Shown here: positions 11,901-23,769 of the stretch, piece by piece
Position numbering within the stretch: position 1 is the stretch's first letter
How the letters are laid out: each line of letters opens with the position of its first letter
NCBI GenBank assembly: GCA_017354895.1
Contig: CP071494.1
Span: 1,178,001-1,242,000 of the forward strand
Length of the DNA: 64,000 bases
DNA from: Podospora comata
Lineage: Eukaryota > Ascomycota > Sordariomycetes > Sordariales > Podosporaceae
Reading direction: 5' to 3'
Program-made: the position numbers and the translations under genes
Notes under the pieces: model-generated
The model's input: only the letters and a program-made list of their open reading frames with translations
Told to the model about the DNA's origin: nothing
Databases searched by the model: none

Positions 11901-14400
11901 CTACAGGTAGCTGAAAAGGGTTTTGCAACCCGCATCGAGTCACATAGTCGGTGAGCGTTTCAATAAGTCGGCATTTCCGCTCTTGCGTGCGTGATGAGAA
12001 AAACCATGGCCGGTTCGTCACATTGGGCATCACGCTGCTGGCGGGTAGAGGGGATAGAGAGGGAGGGCCAATGCCGTGAGAGCGAGGCCGGAGTGGAAGG
12101 CCGTATAGGGGCTGTTGTGACCCCTTCCCTAATGAGCCCACGAGGCACTGGTATTTGCGCCGACGAACCAAACCACCTCACATCGGCGGGTTGTGCTCAT
12201 GACTTGCCATTGGCTCTGCAGTATCCGACTGCTGCGCACAGCGTGTGTCAAGGCAAGACAGGGCAGATCAGGTCAGGTCGAGACAGAGAGGCATGACGTG
12301 GTTTGCTGTATCAAAGTCCGTGATAGGCTTGCGAGGGAGGCAGGTCCCCTGGTTCCGAAGAGGGCGAGTAGACATAGGTAACGGAGGTTGCATCGAGTGA
12401 GGAACACCGTGGGCATTTGCCGACATTCCAATGATTCAGCGGCGAGCTGCCACATGACTGTGAGGGACGAGGGCGCTGATGAGATTATCGAGAGAGATAA
12501 TCTGCGGCTTGCCAGGTTTGAAACCGCTCGGGAGTTGGACGTTTTGGGTAACGGCGACTAATACGCCATCGTCGCCGATCCGTCGTGGGGCCATCCCGAC
12601 GCCGGCCACTAACGGTGCAAAGTCCCGGTTCATCAGGATGCGGGGGCACTCGGGCGTGTCGGGGTTTCCAAGCTGGCGGTGAGGCAGCCGTGACGGTGCG
12701 GGTGATCACTGGGTGTCACCGATGCCAGCCCAGGATGAGCATGTGTTTGTCCATCGCTGATCTGCACATCAAGCCATCAATTCCTTCCTGCGCTACCGTT
12801 TCAACTTTTTGACAGTCCGGGGGAGGTACGGAGCAAGGAAAGGCGGCAGATTATCAGATCATTTCATCTTGTTTGGCTGCCTCCGGAAGAAAATGACCAG
12901 TCGAATAGGATGGCGAGTCAGGGCATAGTATTGGCATATTCCCAGACAATGTGCGTGTCGCCGGACATTGCAAAAAAAATAGTATATGTGCGTTTTCATC
13001 AGAAGTCGATGTTGCACCCAATTGTCAGTACCTACGCCGCCAGCCATCACGCCATCATGGTCCATCTTGATATCGCGGGTTCTCCCACTAGCGCCATCGA
13101 CCGGCCTACACTACAGACATGTTGGCCGCTGGCGCTGTTGCTGGTGGCCCGCGACGTTTCTTTTCCAGAAGGTGTCGTCTGGCCACACGACGACGTCGGT
13201 AATGCCCCAAACAGCTGGTCGACTGCATGGTGCCGGGTAATTCGGCTTGCTAGAAAGAGCTCTGCCGGGAAGGCGGGGGGCGGGCGGGCTGGGCTGGCAA
13301 GGTGGTATCACAAAGAGGGCAGAGGAAACGATGTCATTGGGATGGGTTAGATCTAGTCCCTGACCAGCGGCAGGGACTTTATCGCTTGAAGCGAGAAGGA
13401 AAATGGCGCCCAAGGCTAAGATTTTTGGCCCCGTGACACGATTCGGGCGACCCGCTATTATGCCGAGCACGAATTGAGGGCATTCAACTGGTTCAGCGCA
13501 ATCCAGGTACCCAATCAAGCTGCGGGGACAGCACGGCGGGAATGGATCTTGGACTGGTTCTTTTCTTTGACGGACGAGAGCGTGGCCGTCCGAGAGATGA
13601 TCAAAAAGTTGATCGTCAGCCTGGGCATGTTTGAGATGGCTGTTAGGTGTCGTTGCTGCCATATCCCGAAATAATGCCATGTTGTGTGTTTGCTGCCAAT
13701 TCGTCTGCCACCGCCAGTGGGTTGGGGGTCTCTATCCGCGCCGGGAAAGCGATTTACTAGAACAAAGGTGCCTGTCAGCACCCATGCATTCGTATTGCTA
13801 TTATCGGCGCGACTCTGTCGCGGGCATGCTTGGCATCAGAGCAGCAATGGAGTTCTTGTGCTTCGTAAAACGAGATCGAAACCGAGGCTCTGCGCCCGCT
13901 CGCATGGCCCAGGGCAGTGATCCTGCAGCGACCCCCTAGTGTAGCGCCTCGATATTTTGTGCATATTGTACACCGTATGGGTGCATATGCCATCAAGGTG
14001 TGCATGTAGGTGAGGTGTAAGATTCAGGGCGAAGGCCGGGCAACGCCCTGGTATGAAGATCACCCACAGCGTGCCTCAGATCGCAACAGCGAGCAAAATC
14101 ATACCTGGCTGCAGCTACGCTACGGAGGGGTTAGGAACGGAGTCAGTAGAAGCGCCAAGAAATAGCCTCTTGGGTTGTAGACGGAGAGGCCTCTCCATGC
14201 GGCACAGGCTACAGCGCATTCGCTGTTGAGAAGGGTTGGTTGTTGGAAGTTGGATCGATCGAAGGCTGCCGACTTGCCGGACTCGGTGCACCATGCTCCC
14301 AGCTGAACTAGCGGTGGCTCCCCCAACACTGGATGAGTGAAATCTCGGGCGATTTGCCATGTGCCATGTGCTCGTCAGTGCCGGCGGTCAACAGTTGTCG
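11901..14400. other. unassigned region with long overlapping open frames
   Basis: This part of the gene-poor left arm is less pyrimidine-biased and more coding-like than its surroundings. On the minus strand, 13680-13111 is an ATG-initiated frame of 189 codons. After one stop the same frame stays open to 12859. A second frame at about 12710-12436 also reads as plausible protein. On the plus strand, 12910-13350 is open for 146 codons. None resembles a family I know, and overlapping long frames on opposite strands make chance openness likely. It could be a decayed host gene, an unrecognised gene or non-coding DNA. Confidence 0.3.
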
Positions 14401-17400
14401 GGTCGAGGGTTGCTTTCTGCTCTCAGCATCAGCAACAGGCTCAGAGGTGCTCGAGGGCCTGAGGAGGGATAGGGCATAAGCAGGGCTTCAGGTGGTACCG
14501 GTGAGGGCGATCCCTCTGACCGCATCCCGTTTCCCATCCAAGTGGCCTCGGTCGATGGTTACCTTTGCTGCTCTCGGCGGACGGCTATCCGGCTCCGGAG
14601 AGAGGCAGAGAGGTAGAGAGGCTAGGAGGACAACGTATGCTCTGTGGCTGCAAGTGGCTCGCCGCCGTCGTTGCGGGACAGGCTTCAGCCAAAAAGGCCA
14701 ATGAGGTTGGAATGAGGGGCAGTCCAAGGCTCCAAGCTGGAGCCATGTGGACGATATTGTTGGGTGGGGCTGGGCACGACAGGGGCAGCTTCAAGGGCTG
14801 CAGCTGTTTGGCAACCACCCAACCGCTCGGATCCGCTTTTCTGTCCCTGTCCGCCGGGAGCATCAGCGTTTTGTACCTGTACATGTGCCGGTGCCGTACC
14901 TGAATTGATATGTGTGATTCCATACCATAGAGTCGTAGAATCAAGCGTTGAAAACGAGAAACAACCGTTGCGAAAAATCAAACGGCAACCTCATCAGATG
15001 ATCCGGGCGATGAATGACATCTCCATCCCGTCAGGGAGAGGTTGCAGGGCAGCACAAGTGTGAACCCCGCCGTCCGATCTGTGTGTTGTTGTTGGATCGT
15101 CTGCAGTGTCTTCCCATTTCAGAAGGGCAACGACGGCAACCGGCAACGACTTCACTTTCATGTCAGACTGCGCCTGCAACAAAAGGTCAGCATTAATATC
15201 ATCACCATGGCACGAGGCTCCATTCGTATGTCAATGGATCCAAAACGGGCCATACAACCGGAGGAGCCCCGCCATCTGATAATTATGGTGATGGCGGCAG
15301 AAAGTTTATTTTGTCCTCAGAGTGGCGTATGACTGACGTTTGGTTGGTCGGTCCTGCTTGCACCGGGCATCCACTTGAGCAAATCCGAAAGAGGAAGGCT
15401 TGATGCGAGGGCACCGTGTCAGTCGCGTTCGGTGGTTTGGTTCGTAGAAAGCTGCGGGGTTGCGGGTTGCGTGTGGTTTGCGAGCCCCGTTTTCTTTGGG
15501 GGTTGATTTTCCAACCTGTTCCATGATCTCATCCCTTCCACATCCGTCCGTTCTCCCAGCGAACGCCAGCGAATCACCGAGAAATACGGCCGTGGGGACC
15601 TGAAGTTGTACTGGGGAGAGTCGACGACGACGGTGTTTTCGGAGGTCGGCTGTTTCGTAGGGCTTGAAAACGAGACGGTGTACTTTGTACCGGTACTTGT
15701 ACCAGCTTTTGCTCCGCGAACCCTAGCGCTAAGGCAATGGTGCCCATCAAAATTTGCAGGCCAGTGAGTGACCACAGTGGCAACCTACCCCCATGCTTCA
15801 GAACAATTCTACCTATCTCACTGGATCCAATGTATTATTCTCGGTATCTCTTGCATATTTGTCTTTTCATATTATCAGCAATCCGGAGTCCTTTTGACTT
15901 GCAAAGAGCGTTTGTCTTCGAGCGAGTTCGTTGCTCTGAATAGAGCTACATCTGTTAGGTAATAACAAGACACACTGTGCTGTTTCCGGCTCGTGGCCCA
16001 ACAACAACCCAACAAGAGCAAGTAACAAGTATCTTACACTTACTACCGTAGGAATCCGCTGCCATCGCCTCCCGCCAAGGGCTTGTTCAGACAGCTGGGT
16101 TTGTAGCCGTGTTTCCGTAGATTGGGTTCCCTGCTCGAAGTTCATGGTCCAAGGATGCTGTTGCTGGTGCCCGGTCCTGGTCCCTGGAGCGCTTACCGCG
16201 AGGAAGGTACAATGTACTTGCAGCTTGGATGACACAATTTTCACTCCATCAGAAGGGAACAGTCACCGTCTATTTCCCATTTCCCCATACAAGTTTTTGC
16301 AGCTCCTGCTTTTGCTTCTCCTGCTTTGCTCCCTTGCCCTGACCGTGCCATGGCTTCTGCGCCGTCACTCGAACTAATAATTTCCGGGCATTGCCTTCTG
16401 GAACGCAGCAACAAAAGAGCCAACGCCCACCCACTCCAGCTCACCCACATCCCCCACCCTACCACAGGTCCACGGTCTTGAAATAAAGTTTTGGCTGCGC
16501 GCCCTCGAACTCGACAGACGGACACAAATCAAACTCTCCAAAACCTGAAACCACCTTTAGGTTAACCTCAACTTCCAGGTTGCTCACCATACGACATCTA
16601 ACCACGCCGGTACACGAGCACACACCCACTGCCAACTGCCTACCTTATACTGCCTGTCCTGCCGCAGCAGACCTCGAGCCATTGTTCTGCTGCTACCCGC
16701 GTCCTCGACTGATCAGCCATTCCCGACGACCACCTTGGCCTGCTCCTGGGCTGAGAGCTGCGGTACCTCCAGGACAAAGTGTCGGGCAATTTTGTGTGGT
16801 TTTTTGGTCTCACCTCCTTTTCTCGACGCTGCACGCGCGCCACAAGCGAAACCGCATACCTCACCCAGCAATAGCGCTGCTCGGCTGGTCTGGCGCATTC
16901 GCCAAGCTACACACGGAATTCACTCCTCGTCTCTCCCCCAAGTTCCCAACCTCTGCCCAGCACTTACGGACCCGCAATCCCACCAGGAGACGAGCACGGG
17001 AAGTGGGCGCTGCTATAGGGTTGCTGAGGAGGACCTGTGTCTGCTGCAGTGCGGTCGGCATTCATCTTTTTGGACTGCTGCTGCTTGTAATAAGCTGTGT
17101 TTGAAGCAGGTCTTGTCTGTGTGGACCACCAAGGTTCCCCCCCCCCTCCAAAGCTGCGACTCTCCAGGAAACGTCCCAATAGAGACACTTGCATACGACT
17201 GCCACCTCGCCAACCCGGGCTTCACAACGCAAGACAGGCTCTCGCACACACGGGCCACTCCCGCCCCATCCACCCCCCAAGAAGCACTCGACCTGGGTCG
17301 TACATGCTGTGTGTAGGTACCTAGGTCTTGTTCCCCGTACCTGGTACCCACAGATACCGCAGGTACATCACTTACAGCGACCACTCACGACTGGTTCGGG

Positions 17401-17803
17401 TGCGCCTCGCTGCTCTTTGCTGATTGCGCGTGGGACTGGATCTTCCATCGCCTTGCATCTTCTCACACCCATACAACCACTCAGTCCTGGGCCCCTGGCC
17501 GTCCATTCCTTTATACTTCAAGAACGACACCCCCCTCCCCAGAGTCGACTGGTCCGTATATCTATATCTTCCCCGCATTTCTAGCCATTGGCATCAACAC
17601 ACATCACAAGCACCATACCACTCGAAGAAAGATGCGACCAAAGGCTTCCCATTTCAGATAGTCCTCCAAGATCTTTCCTTGCCTGTACCGTGGCCCTCTT
17701 CGTCTCCACGTCCACGCTTTTGGGTCGGCAAAGCGGCTGCTCCCTTTCCTAGTGCCTGTCTATTTCCCGGGGTCTTTTCTATCCTGCAACAATCGTCGAA
17801 ATC
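14401..17803 (+). promoter_or_regulatory. upstream region and C/T-rich leader of the phospholipase C gene
   Basis: No gene is recognised from 14401 to 17803. From about 16500 the plus strand becomes strongly C/T-rich up to the start codon at 17804, which is typical of fungal promoters and 5' leaders of plus-strand genes. TACCTAGGT-like palindromes occur near 17317-17330. The transcription start cannot be placed from sequence. A short upstream open reading frame lies at 17631-17660. Confidence 0.45.
17631..17660 (+). promoter_or_regulatory. possible upstream ORF of 9 codons before phospholipase C
   Basis: An ATG followed by eight sense codons and TAG ends 143 nt before the phospholipase C start codon. 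If the transcript begins upstream of it, scanning ribosomes would meet this ATG first and would need to reinitiate or leak past. Whether it lies in the mRNA is not known. Confidence 0.35.
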
Positions 17804-20800
17804 ATGTCCGTCTCTACCGATTCACCGCGTCCATTACTGCCCTCCACCTCTTCTCCCATGACTCGCGATCTCCTCCAGAGCAGGCGTTCTTCACGCCCCA
17901 GCCAGGTCCGGACGGACCTGGTCCCTCCATCACATGCTCAGCTCGTCGTTATACCACCATCAGCAGTCAGCAACTCGTCCGCCTCCACCATGTGGCCAAG
18001 CTCGCAACATGGCTCGCCAACCCAGTCTATGGAGGCTGTTGCCAGTCTCACGACGGCCAGCTCCCTACAGGGCTCACCAGACTCGCTGGAACCGGGGCAG
18101 GAAAAGGGGCTTGAGCTCGTCACCCCTTTGCAGCTTCCGGAGGCCATTGTCTCGAAGCAGCCCGACCAGATTACCACCACATTGTCTCGAAGAACCAGCA
18201 ACACCTCACTCGGCAGCACCCTGAAGAGCCCCCTTGGAAGCACAACGGCCATGGCTGAGGCTAGCAAGTCGATGAGCCTGATCCGTCGAACCTCGAGCTC
18301 GCTTCGTAATAGGGCCAATGGCCTGTTCCCTCGAAGGGGTTCCTCAACCCATCCAAGGAGCCGGGATGGGAGCGTTGGTCCCGGTGTCATGCGAAGGAGG
18401 GGCAGTATGAGCAATCCCGGCACTCCCTATGACAATATCAGTCCCTTCGAGACTGATTCAGATGATGATGTGGTACTCGTGGGCGTCGATGAAGTATTTG
18501 GCGGTGATGGGGCCATCCGAGAACCAAGCCCTCTTGCTTCAACACCATTGGCCGCGAGTTTTGGCTCCGTTCCGCTCTCCCTCCGCCAAGGGACACCACT
18601 GACGAAAATCACCAAAAAGAACAACCGAAAGCGTATCGTTCTGACTCTGGACCCCGATTCGGCCAAAATCTGGTGGGATCGGACCAAGGCATCCAAGTGT
18701 GTTTATGTCGACGACATCAAGGAGATTCGCATGGCGGGAGACATTGGACAGTACTTGCTCGATGCGAAACTCGAAGAAAAGGACAGGCCCAGGTTCTTCT
18801 CCTTGATGTATGCGGTTCCAGGGAAGCCAGGGGTAACAAAGTGGCTACACCTCATCACCGACACAGACAAGGCCTTCTACGACTGGACCCAGACACTTGG
18901 AGCCTTCTCCCAGTACCGGCAAGATTTTGCGGCCAGCCTTATGGCTTTCAATGACGATGCTGTTCGTGTTTATTGGAACCGGGAGATGGAAAAGCGGTTC
19001 GGTGCGGTGCGTTCCAAGGAGGCCGAACAAATCGAATTTGCCGATGTTGAACGTGTGTGCCGAAACCTGCACATTCATGCGTCTACCGACTCACTGCGGA
19101 AAATCTTCAACACTATCAAGGGCAAGCCCCTGTCGTACTCCCAGAGCAGCAACCCTGGCCTCAACTTTGATGAATTTCTTGAATTTGTACGAATGATGAA
19201 GGCGCGAGAAGACATCCGCCGCGTATATCAAGAACACACCGCGAGTCAGGAGAGTGGTATGACCAAGCCCGAGTTCTTGCAGTTCTTGCGACTTGTGCAG
19301 TGTGAGAATGTCGACGACGACTTGGCAACTTGGGAGGCCACATTCGCTCGCTTTGCGCGCAGGGGCAAAGCGAAGGATGGCGAGTCTCAGGGTGATGCAG
19401 GTCTTATCATGTCAGAGGCCGCGTTTGCCAGTTATCTTTCCTCTTCTTCCAATACCATCATTCCCAAAGCACCACAAAAGTACGACCTGAACAGACCAAT
19501 CAACGAGTACTACATTTCCAGCTCCCACAACACCTACTTGCTCGGTCGTCAAGTAGCAGGCACCTCTAGCGTAGAGGGCTACATCTCTGCATTGATGGGA
19601 GGTTGCCGATGTGTCGAGGTCGATTGCTGGGATGGTGCTGATGATCAGCCCGTCGTCTCGCATGGTCATACGATGACCACGCGCATCTCCTTTCTCGAGG
19701 TCATCAAGACCATCAACAAGTACGCCTTTGTCAAGTCTCGGTTTCCTCTCTGGATCTCTCTGGAGGTGCGGTGCAGCCAAGCGACGCAGGTCAACATGGC
19801 CAAGATCATGATCGAGATCTTTGGTGACAAGCTGGTGCAAAAGCCTCTCGAGTCCTTCACTGATCGCCTCCCAACCCCGTCAGATTTACTGGAGCGTATT
19901 CTCATCAAGGTCAAGAAGCCGCAACAGCCCGACCCCGTCGAGCGGGTTGGTCGTAGACGCGGCAACAGCATGCCTTCGCCTTTCCAACGCCCACTGCCAG
20001 ACAACGGACCGGTCCCATCCAGTCCCCTCCTGAGTCCCACAGCGATGGCCCGCACCAACCGCATCAACACCATTACCGAGGGCAAGGTTCACGACACGCC
20101 CAGCAGCAGCCCCAGTGAGTGCGACAGCGAGAGCGAAAAGGATTCAGCAAGAAAGGTGGTCAACAGTAAGATCAGCCCGGTGCTCGGCGCGCTCGGAGTT
20201 TACTGTGTCGGTATCCAATTCGACGGCTTCGACACTCAAGAGGCCAAGTCGTTCAACCACATCTTCTCGTTCAAAGAGAAGACGTTTGCGGAGAAGAACC
20301 AACCTGGCCCATCGAAGCAGGCGCTTTACCGCCATAATATGCGGCACTTGATGCGGGTTTATCCCAATGGTGGGCGCATCACATCCAGCAACTTCGACCC
20401 ACTGATCTACTGGAAGCGCGGAGTGCAGATGGCAGCGCTCAACTGGCAGACATTTGACCTCGGCATGCAGCTGAACCAGGCCATGTTTGCTGGCGGAACA
20501 GACCAGTCAGGTTATGTTTTGAAGCCATTAGAGGGGCGTCAGATCCAGCTCATGCCCAACTTGACCGCTGATGAATGCGTGGGCAAACGGCCGCGCAAGA
20601 GGGTTTCCTTTGATATTGATGTTATTTCAGCCCAGCAGTTGATGAGGCCGCTCAATCTCGGAGAGAAACGGACGTTGGATCCCTACGTCGAGGTTGAAGT
20701 CTTCCTTGCCGACGACAAGAGAAACAAGAACAATGCCGTCTCCAACGTTACCGTCGAAGAGTCGAAGCGCACCTACCGCTCCAAGTTTGTTCGCGACAAT

Positions 20801-21181
20801 GGCTTCAATCCCGAGTTCAACATGTCCTGCTCGTTCGACCTCACCACCAAATACCCGGACTTGATCTTTGTGAGGTTCAAGGTCAAGCAGGCCGAATCCA
20901 AGGGTTACAATGACAAATCTCCTCCTCTGGCAACCTACACTGCCAAGCTTTCCAACCTCAAGCAAGGCTACCGCACAATCCCACTCCTGAACAAGGAAGG
21001 CGAACAATTCCTGTTCTCCACTCTCTTCGTGAAGATCCGCAAGGGTCCCGTGGAGGTGTTCATGGCTGATTATCAGGAAGAGGCCCCCAAGAACGGGAAC
21101 AGACTCAAGAATATTGGCAGGAACGTCTTCAACCAATCCAACACGAGCCCCAAGTCAAGCATGGACAGCGGCCGTTCCTGA
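17804..21181 (+). CDS. plc1: phosphoinositide-specific phospholipase C (delta-type)
   Basis: An uninterrupted 1125-codon frame. The enzyme cleaves phosphatidylinositol 4,5-bisphosphate to IP3 and diacylglycerol at membranes in calcium signalling. The domain order is that of PLC-delta. It starts with a Ser-rich N-terminus (1 to about 255), then a PH-like domain (about 262-375), an EF-hand region (about 383-545) and the catalytic X box (about 555-705). A low-complexity linker (about 707-785) leads to the Y box (about 785-919) and a C2 domain (about 930-1080). The two catalytic histidines are present: H575 in SSSHNTYL and H620 in VVSHGHT. E605 and D607 of VEVDCWDG match the calcium ligands. The start is the first ATG in the frame. 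The long Ser-rich N-terminus is a family-known variable part with no visible function. Family assignment is certain; which fungal PLC paralogue it is cannot be settled here. Confidence 0.97.
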   Translation: MSVSTDSPRPLLPSTSSPMTRDLLQSRRSSRPSQVRTDLVPPSHAQLVVIPPSAVSNSSASTMWPSSQHGSPTQSMEAVASLTTASSLQGSPDSLEPGQEKGLELVTPLQLPEAIVSKQPDQITTTLSRRTSNTSLGSTLKSPLGSTTAMAEASKSMSLIRRTSSSLRNRANGLFPRRGSSTHPRSRDGSVGPGVMRRRGSMSNPGTPYDNISPFETDSDDDVVLVGVDEVFGGDGAIREPSPLASTPLAASFGSVPLSLRQGTPLTKITKKNNRKRIVLTLDPDSAKIWWDRTKASKCVYVDDIKEIRMAGDIGQYLLDAKLEEKDRPRFFSLMYAVPGKPGVTKWLHLITDTDKAFYDWTQTLGAFSQYRQDFAASLMAFNDDAVRVYWNREMEKRFGAVRSKEAEQIEFADVERVCRNLHIHASTDSLRKIFNTIKGKPLSYSQSSNPGLNFDEFLEFVRMMKAREDIRRVYQEHTASQESGMTKPEFLQFLRLVQCENVDDDLATWEATFARFARRGKAKDGESQGDAGLIMSEAAFASYLSSSSNTIIPKAPQKYDLNRPINEYYISSSHNTYLLGRQVAGTSSVEGYISALMGGCRCVEVDCWDGADDQPVVSHGHTMTTRISFLEVIKTINKYAFVKSRFPLWISLEVRCSQATQVNMAKIMIEIFGDKLVQKPLESFTDRLPTPSDLLERILIKVKKPQQPDPVERVGRRRGNSMPSPFQRPLPDNGPVPSSPLLSPTAMARTNRINTITEGKVHDTPSSSPSECDSESEKDSARKVVNSKISPVLGALGVYCVGIQFDGFDTQEAKSFNHIFSFKEKTFAEKNQPGPSKQALYRHNMRHLMRVYPNGGRITSSNFDPLIYWKRGVQMAALNWQTFDLGMQLNQAMFAGGTDQSGYVLKPLEGRQIQLMPNLTADECVGKRPRKRVSFDIDVISAQQLMRPLNLGEKRTLDPYVEVEVFLADDKRNKNNAVSNVTVEESKRTYRSKFVRDNGFNPEFNMSCSFDLTTKYPDLIFVRFKVKQAESKGYNDKSPPLATYTAKLSNLKQGYRTIPLLNKEGEQFLFSTLFVKIRKGPVEVFMADYQEEAPKNGNRLKNIGRNVFNQSNTSPKSSMDSGRS

Positions 21182-23769
21182 GAGCCCCTGCACACCCCCT
21201 ACAGCAACAAAAAAAAAGCTGGACTTTCCACTTCCCCCTTGTATCAATAACAGATTTGAACGGGTTTTCCTTCTGGCACAGCCATCTGAGCCGCTGTTTT
21301 CATCATTTTTTCCACACATTTCTGTTTTCTGTTCAGGTTGAATCTATTATGAAATACCCGGTGGCTCATATCATGTATCATGGATAAACAGTGTTGGGGT
21401 TGGAGAGGTAGCTGTCTTGACAGCATTGTGTTTTATTTTTCTTCAACTTCTTTTTTCATGTGTGCTCTTCCCCCTGGAGGAGGAATGGTCTAACATGTGA
21501 GCACTTTTGGGCCAAGGGAGGAATCATCAATTCACAGGAGCAGGGGTTTGCACGGGACTGGGGAGGGAAATATTTGCATGTATGTTTTGTGTATAAACAA
21601 TACCCGTTTGACACAAACAAAATATTTGATGAATGTCCTGGAGACGCATGGGTTACAAAATGGGACTGGGGGTTTTCAGATTTATTGTTTTTCTCTTTTT
21701 CTTTTGTTTTTTTCTTTTGATACCAAGCATGATACCAAAGCATATTTTGGAAGATAGGGAAATTGGGAAAGGGAAGGAGGAGGCATATGTGACAAACATG
21801 ATTTTGAACTTTGGCGGCGCAAAAACCTTTTGAGGAACGGGGGTTGGTTTGGGTGGGTGGGTGGCTAGCTTAGGTGGTGTTTGTGGTTTTTTTTTTACAT
21901 TACATAGAGGAAATTCAAAGAGAAGATGAAAGCCAAGAGATGAACAAACATATTTGGACGGAGGTTTTTTTTTTTTTTTTGGTGATGGTGGTTGCTATTT
22001 TGCTTTGCGGGATTTCGTCTGGGAGTGTAACCTTGAGTGGGCTTGGGTTGTTATAAGGGTGTTTGTTGTGTGCTACGCAGCTGGAACAGAAGAGGTAGCA
22101 GGGGATTTTTGGATTCATGATTATGACCGAGGGGAAGGGATATGGCATGGTTTCCATAAGGGCAAGGGGGTGTGTGTAATCTCTGGGAATTGTGAAATCA
22201 TTTTCCTTCTAGCTGCTGGTCAGCGCACGAACTTCATTCATTCTTTTTTTTTCTCCCTGTTTCTTACAAGTTCTCATCAGCATTCTCAAAAGATTCATAG
22301 GGACATGCATTTTGAGTAAGGTCATAATTATCAGGGCATGGATGGGACAAACAAACCATGAAGGGTTTACAAACATTGGGATTGACCATTTGTGTGTATG
22401 TGTGTTGTGGGAGAGAGGCAAACTTGATATTTCATGGGTTCATACTACATTGGGGTACTACATCACAAGGATTAGGGAAGGAGGCTGTTTGTTTGGGGGA
22501 AGTCAGCTGCATAGCATAAGCATCATTATATACTCGTTGAGCGGCTCACGCTGCTGCTGTTACTCTACGATACCTACACCCATTCTAATCCGCTGTGAAC
22601 ATGCACCCCCCGACCCAGCCCACTTTTTATTCAATATGCTCGTAGATGTTTTCTGTGATATTGTGGTAGGAGGAAATCCTCCGGGGGCGGGGGTGGGGAG
22701 GGCAAGCCATGATGAAACTGAAATGCCTTCAGTTAACTTGGAAATATATCTCTCTACCTTACCTCTGAGATCCACAAAACTCAACTACTACACTCGACTC
22801 TCTGCCAAAACCCATTTGTAGCATTTGCCCCCCAGAATAATCTCAGTAGGTGCCTGGCCCATTGTCGCGAGTCAATGACAATTGGAAGGTATGCGGTGAT
22901 GATCAACTTCCATTGTCATCGACTATCACACAGCCCGCCGTATTCCACCCTATCTAACTAGGGTACCCAACATTTGCGGTATACACCACGAGCCAAACCA
23001 CACAAAAAGCCATGTTCAGTCATCAACTGTAGTACTCATATAGCAGCCGCGAAAAATAAGGGAGCACGACATCAAAGCTACAACTCCCTACCAAAGTCAT
23101 TGACATCACCACTCTACATTCTCACTCCCTGATACCTACAGCCGCGCTGCTTCCGGACCTGACCCCGGCACGCCGGAAAGTCACGGGTACGGTAACATCC
23201 CTGACAGGGACAGGCAGCAAGGTGTGATTCAGCTATCAGCATCCAGCAACGAAAATTACCATAAACTTCAAGCAATTTCTCATCCTGTATCAGACTGATG
23301 TGATTGGTGGTAGAGCTGATCAGATGATCGAGATAGGAGTGACCCCTGGTAGAAATCACATGTAAACAATCATGGCCTTCAGTCTTGAGCTGAAGCAATT
23401 GTACTGGTGATAGACATGTTGCCATGGAAAACTACAAGATGGAGATATTCATCACGGCGGCAGTAACATAACCTGGTGGGAGTTACTAGACTCAACGTAC
23501 ATAGTAACTGAGTAAAGTCTCGCTGCATTGCCTCGAGGCAATACGTACATCTAAGAATATCATCTATGAGCCTTCGCTATGCATAGCTACCGATGATAGT
23601 AGCTAATAGCCCTAATGAGATCATAAGCACTCCTCCCCGAGTCTCAGGCATGCATCCCAAGATCAACTGTAGAGCCAAACCAAATCAACGCAAACGTCTT
23701 TCACAGTCTAAGCCAAACAATAAAACTCACCGGCGAGCCCCCTCCCAGCCATCAACCCACTCAACGAGA
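21182..23769. other. intergenic, between convergent 3' ends
   Basis: The phospholipase C gene ends on the left and the zinc-finger gene ends on the right, so this 2.6 kb should hold two 3' untranslated regions. It is T- and G-rich on the plus strand up to about 22500, with T runs near 21887 and 21965. No RNA gene or convincing open frame was seen. Confidence 0.6.

Noticed and set aside
12910-13350. Plus-strand open frame of 146 codons
   Set aside because: It overlaps a longer minus-strand frame, has no known family, and both are likely chance openness in GC-balanced DNA. It is discussed only as part of the region.
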